From NCBI GenBank assembly GCA_964020085.1, contig OZ026601.1, positions 8,632,835 through 8,696,834 on the forward strand: a DNA stretch of 64,000 bases, given 5' to 3'. A program made the position numbers and the translations under genes. The notes below the pieces were generated by a model that worked only from the letters and a program-made list of their open reading frames with translations, was not told where the DNA came from and searched no databases. The stretch is from Micromussa lordhowensis. Lineage: Eukaryota; Cnidaria; Anthozoa; Scleractinia; Lobophylliidae. This document shows, one piece after another, positions 59,122-64,000 of this stretch (position 1 is the stretch's first letter; each line of letters begins with the position of its first letter).

Positions 59122-62100
59122 TCACAGCCTTTCCAAGTCCGAGTCAGTCTTTGGCCCATGTATCATCAGTACTTCAGTCATCGAAATTGAGCATAGTTCT
59201 GTCTGGGTTCCTTGATGACGTCTTGTATCAGTATCTTGATCGTTTTCGTCTAGTATTTTCACCATCTTTTCATCATCATGTCCATCTTTCTCAAGAGTAG
59301 CATCGATGGCTCCACTGTTTTTCACGGCAGACAGGATGCCAGGCATGTCAATTTCTCCAGTTTGGTTTTGAAGAACGTTCGCGTCAGCTAATACTCGTAA
59401 TACTTCCTGCAAATCGTTGAGCGGAACAAGCAAAGCCAAACAGCATGAAAAAGACCAACGAGGATTTTTGCGCCATTCTTTGATGTAGCGATACAGGAAC
59501 ACTACGTACTGAGCTGAAATTAATGAGAATTCAAGGAGTTTAAAATAACACCATAAGCCAGAAGTGTCATAGATTAATTTTTATACTGGAAAGAAACTTT
59601 GTTCTGATGAAACAAAAGGGAAGGATTACTTTCAGAAATCACAAAACATTGGTGCTCCGTTCCGTTTCACCATGGCTAAGAACTAGGATCTGTTTCTCCA
59701 CGATTTGAGTATTTCCATACAGCATAGAATACTTGCACTTTGATTTGAAATACTACTTCATGTATTAGTGAGGCCTTTTAGAATAAGGAGGATTGAAACC
59801 TGGAATAGTTAAAAACTATGACTAGTATTATGCAAGGTAGAAATTGATTCTCCTATTCACAATGCAACTGTTGGGTAAGACCGGCTTTGGAGAAAATAAC
59901 AGAGGTTAATTAGGCATATTGAAAACCTTAATGTGTTGAATAGGGTTCAAGTAGCGTTAACTACCAGATCAGAGAACTGAAATTTGTTATAAGTGTATCT
60001 GTATTAATTTTAAATCAAAACATCTTAAGTTAATTCGAAAAAAGTCAAAATTATACAAAGACAGTACCTGTAAAGATAAAAGAAAAATATATGTAAAGAT
60101 TTTGGAATAAAACCTTTGTGAAATCCCAAAGCAGAAATTAAAAATGATTCATAGTAAATTTCCCTTGGGCCGAATTCTGCTACTCGTCACCAAACACCCC
60201 TTATGGCCCACCCCTGTTCTGAATAGCTGGAGTGAACGTTTGGTCGTCTGCAAAGCTCCGATTCAACCCAAATTTTAATAATACTAATATCTTACCTACA
60301 AGTAGACCAATAACTAAAGCATTTGCTCCAAATATCAAAATCTTGAATGGGACCGCGTCCATGCTCGTGTCGATGGAGGCTGATATGTTTTCCGCAGGTA
60401 TTCTACTGACAGCTCCAACACCAAGGTTGACAACAGTAACTGCAAGAGACGTTGCCATTAATCTGTTCTCGCTCACGTCTCGTATGGGTTTGATCCATGA
60501 GAATAGCATTCCGTACATCCCAGCGATGACCCATGCCAAACCAATATAGGACCTGCTCTCTTGTCCTACAAGAATCAGCCCAGATGTCAGGATTACTTTA
60601 CGAGACGTTTCAACTAACTCCCAATACCACGCGCGATGTTCGTAGTTTTCAAAAAGAAAACGCAATCCTGAGATAATTTCCATTCCGGAGCCCTGCACCT
60701 TAAGTTCGTCGTCGTCCATGGTAGCTACCATAGTTCTTTGCTTCCTCCAAAGGACAACGAATGAGGAGACCGGGAGGGCGATGATATAGGCAGTAGAGAT
60801 ATATGCCACAATAAGCCAATGATTGTAATTTGTACCGTGGCATTTTATGCTGTAATCCGCTCTCATGTACTTGACACACATTTCTTCTTTTTCATCACGG
60901 CAAAGTTTCCGGCAGGCTATTGGAAGGACCCTGGCTGTCTGGGCAAACGTACTAAGGTAAGTCACGTACAAGAAGAAGAACACATTCCTAAACACGAGCT
61001 CTTTTATTTCTGAGATTTTTCGTGACTTATCATCGTTCTGTAGGTTTCCATTCCATACGATTATTGCTTTACGCACTCCGTAAATGGCAGCAGAAACACC
61101 GATAACAGCAGCATTTATTGCCATAATCGCAAGCAAACTTCCAAAGGCATCCACTTGAAACCGGGTGAAAAGGCAGCCCATTGGTGCAATCTGAAGTACA
61201 TCCATCTGGAGTATTTCTGAATATTTGGCAATTACTTGGAGAGAACCTGGCCATTTTATGTACGAAAAAGCTTGAAGTAAGCCATGAGTGACCTGATAGA
61301 AACCTATTACGATTTTAAGCTTGGAAAATAACATGTCTACAAGGGAATATTTTCCTCCGTTCCTTTCCTTTCTCTTGCTTGTCCACACTAAAACTACAGT
61401 GATTATAATAGCAATAGCTGCAATGATCGACAACTGTCCAGCCATCCACTTCTTTGAAGGACACTTTATGCACGATTGTAACTGTGTATAGTATCCTGAG
61501 CTGCACACGTGACAAAGAGGTCCTTTGTAACCATTTTCACAAGTGGAATCCAAACCACCCTTGCACGACTCTTCCCTTGGACACCTGTAAGGCGTTGGGA
61601 TCGGAAATGAGTATTTAACATTGGAAGCATTTAATGCTGGCGAGGGTACCAGTAGATTCGCAATGAAATCTCTGTAACGATCTTTTTGAGTCTTGTTCCG
61701 CCAATCCCACCAATAGCCAAATTTTAAAGAAGCGTAGTCATCTCTGCATTTTAATCCTTCTACGCATTTGTGACATTTCTCAAACATATGGGTTCGATAA
61801 AATCCTTCCAAACATTTGCAAGCACGATGTCCAGCGAAGAAATCAGTTTCTGTTCCTGTGGAGTATTGAAATTAGTAAAACCATAGGTCTTATTGCAAAA
61901 TTAAAACACTTTGTACCTCTCCACGCCCTATTAAATGTTGATCAGTCTTTAATTTCTTCTTATATCACTTACGGATTATCTGTCTGGGATCAGGCCTGTA
62001 AGTCTTACCTAAATAAAATCTTAATATTACAAAATCGTGTCTTGCGTTTTATGTCCTTCGCAAAGAGAAGTAAACACACCACTCCCCTGTTTATTAACGC

Positions 62101-63663
62101 CAAGTTTTGCCCATAAACTTTTTATATTATAAAACTCTATCTCAATTGATGCACAACGTTTAATTTAGCACTGCTTCTGCCCCAATTAACATACGTAATG
62201 TATGGTTGTAATATACATGTAGTACTAGCTAGTGACTACTTACGCAAAAATACGTAATTATAATTTATTTACGAAAATTCTTACAACACACGCTCTTCTA
62301 CTTCCTAAATTTTTACATAAAACCCTCAAGAATTGAAATACAAAAGAATACCTTTTCAAGAATTGGATTTAGGCTTAAAGAACCTCCGAGTACAGGGAAA
62401 TAGCGAAAAAAAGAATTCCTTTTTTGGGAATATTCATTGCCTCAAGCATTTGCTTTGGCATATATATCTCGTTTGTACCTTCTGGACAGGACTTGCAATC
62501 TTGCTTTGATTTTCCTGGCGCTTTGTCAAATGAAACAAATGATCCATTAGGACATTTCTTGCAGCTTTCTCCAGCGTAACCGACACCATCAGAGTAAAAT
62601 CATCCTGCAAAGTGAGTTATGTTCTCAATACTTATAAAAAAAACAGTACCACATTTTGGCACGGAAACATGAAATCTACTTCTTTAAAAACTAGTGTGGG
62701 GCTTCCGATCTCATCAATTTTCATCTCAAACTACCGGGCGTCTGGAAAACCCGAATAGCGAGTAGCGAATAGTCGCGAACAACGACTAGCCACAAGTACG
62801 AACAGTGAAAATAGCCGAAAAACCAGTGAAAAATCAGTCGCAGGGAAGACTGTATAACTTACCTGCGGGACATTGTGTGCATCCATCAGTTCCTCTTGTG
62901 AAAGTATTGGAAAATGTGCCCAGAGGACAAGGTAATAATATAGCGGCGTCGTTGGCAGAGACATCTAACCTTCTGAATCCCGAAGCCAAGAGCGCAGAAA
63001 TGAGGTACTGACTGTCATCGGAATAGGGATCTCGAACGTGGATAGCTTCTTTTAGGGAATTAACAGGATTCCTGCGATAAGATAACTTGTTAGATTACAA
63101 AAGCAACATCATTAACTCTTATTGTTTATATTTTCATGTTTTAATTAAAAAATGGTAAGAGATCACAATACGATATTTATTTATTTTTAAACGTTCCTAT
63201 CCATTTTGGAGAATATGTAATCTAGAATTCGAAACAAGGAGAAAAAATAGGCCAACTGCGTTGTTCAATTGCGATAAACCTTTTCGGCAGGCCTCACTCA
63301 CTCTTAAAGCTACTTTTTATATGAAAATATAGTGACTGACAATAGACCAATTTCGATATATTAAACTTCACTTTAAAACAATAGACCTCAGCACGAGGCT
63401 CCGGGGAATAAACCCCACAAACTCTGTATTCATTCCCCAGAGCCTTGTGCTGAGGTCTATTGTCTTAGGCTGAATTTCAATATATCGAAATTGGTCTATT
63501 ACGGTGGATGCGTATCCCATTCTCTTCTGTTCCAGTGGGCCAAAAGTTGCGCTTCGCTTTTTAGATTCCGTGTTGCTTCAATTCGGCCGGCCTCGTCTTT
63601 GATGCATCCTGCCAGCTCGACGCTTAGCGATTGTTGACGGAAAGCCATACCAACGAAGTACGG
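59122..63663 (-). CDS. Multi-pass membrane protein with ephrin-receptor-like Cys repeats (5' end missing, internal stop)
   Basis: Exons 63663-63503, 63071-62863, 62604-62479, 61855-60296 and 59513-59122 have consistent phases (0, 2, 1, 1, 1) and give at least 815 codons. Exon order: MAFRQQSLSVELAGC; LPCPLGTFSNTF...CTQCPAG; FYSDGVGYAGESCKKCPNGS...CKSCPEG; TETDFFAGHRACKCLEGFY; then CPREESC, CENGYKGPLCHVCSSGY and about eight hydrophobic spans (such as LSIIAAIAIIITVVLVW, KILIFGANALVIGLLV). The last exon joins in phase (LLVAQYVVFLYRYIKEW) and gives a cytoplasmic tail. Cys pairs follow the GCC2/GCC3 (ephrin-receptor-like) pattern; the family is expanded in cnidarians and its function is unknown to me. 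In the third visible exon codon TGA at 62602-62600 replaces an expected aromatic residue (CPAG-stop-FYSDG), so this copy may be a pseudogene. Earlier exons, including the signal peptide, lie right of the window. Confidence 0.75.
61883..62220 (+). pseudogene. LINE reverse-transcriptase fragment
   Basis: IGLIAKLKHFVPLHALL, then SSYITYGLSVWDQACKSYL and LQNRVLRFMSFAKRSKHTTP are typical of the segment after the RT palm in non-LTR elements. It continues shifted (LPINFLYYKTL) after about 62110. It is inserted antisense in an intron of the membrane-protein gene. Confidence 0.7.
63342..63499. repeat. 158-bp MITE, copy 2
   Basis: Same length and arms as 35439-35596 (ATAGACCAATTTCGATATAT and its inverse; central GACCTCAGCACGAGGCTC). 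It begins two bases inside the intron next to the exon ending at 63503. Confidence 0.9.
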
Positions 63664-64000
63664 CTAAAAAGAGGCGAGACAGTCTTCGACACAAGTGCGA
63701 CTCTTGTTTTAACTCAAGCTTAACGGGTATATTAATGGTAATTGGTAATGAAACCTTCCAGAGTACATGGGAAAACAAATAAATGAAATCTACTGACAGA
63801 TGTATTGTGACTTGAGAGAACTGATTCGAAAAGTAGATCACGTTTGTAATTGTTCTGTTTTTTATCGTTCTAAAAAGAAAAATAGAATTCACGGTCAGTA
63901 TCAGCTTAGGAGCGCTATGTTTGAGCTAAACTTCTATAAATAGCATTTATGTCTAAAAAAGAATACGTCACATTTGAGATTCTTGGACTCTGTGGCCAAG
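63664..64000. other. Intron or upstream sequence of the membrane-protein gene
   Basis: No firm exon. A second pyrimidine-rich acceptor-like stretch (ttctatttttctttttag in minus orientation near 63872) is present, but the following frame is not recognisable. Confidence 0.3.

Noticed and set aside
1..64000. CRISPR arrays, operons, rRNA genes
   Set aside because: No regularly spaced direct repeats with unique spacers, no bacterial gene spacing, and no rRNA core sequence were seen; the window is eukaryotic.

Overview
The window looks like nuclear DNA of a cnidarian, most likely an anthozoan such as a stony coral or sea anemone. It is AT-rich. Genes are interrupted by GT-AG introns and lie among dense foldback (MITE-like) repeats, LINE ends and cut-and-paste transposon genes. 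The species is inferred from gene families and repeat style; nothing in the sequence names it.

Region by region: (1) 1-2.5 kb holds an RPA1-like transposon-type ORF followed by the last exon of a CISD3-like iron-sulfur gene. (2) 3.5-8.4 kb, minus strand, is a four-exon gene encoding CARD, two coiled-coil exons and a HECTD1/F5-8C-like domain. (3) 8.4-18 kb is mostly repeats and SINE-like sequence. (4) 18.2-28.4 kb, plus strand, is a related gene: coiled coil, death domain, duplicated coiled coil, a possible micro-exon, coiled coil and the same C-terminal domain. Genes 2 and 4 are head to head, all their introns are phase 1, and they share a DRATSP...FEG linker motif. They are the most interesting content here: paired, modular death-fold adaptor or sensor candidates. 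(5) 29-30 kb, minus strand, is a Ly6/uPAR-like GPI-anchored protein. (6) 33-36.5 kb is transposon debris: a broken THAP/DDE_4 transposase and LINE fragments with nested MITEs. (7) 38.4-39 kb is a foldback built from tRNA-like sequence. (8) 39.2-42.9 kb is a degenerate Mutator-like transposase followed by a DnaQ-like exonuclease, split by a large foldback. (9) 43.7-48.4 kb holds THAP and zinc-finger fragments, foldbacks and a LINE end. (10) 49.2-55.2 kb is an apparently complete 6.0-kb PIF/Harbinger transposon with its Myb/SANT-like protein and its DDE transposase, both with splice sites that restore the frame. (11) 56.2-59.1 kb is a 2.9-kb TIR element carrying a broken C2H2 zinc-finger gene with no recognisable catalytic domain. 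(12) 59.1-63.7 kb, minus strand, is a multi-pass membrane protein with cysteine-rich ephrin-receptor-like repeats; one exon has an in-frame TGA.

Splice joins were derived by matching reading-frame phase and GT/AG sites by eye. Domain names are from recognition of conserved residues; no search was run.
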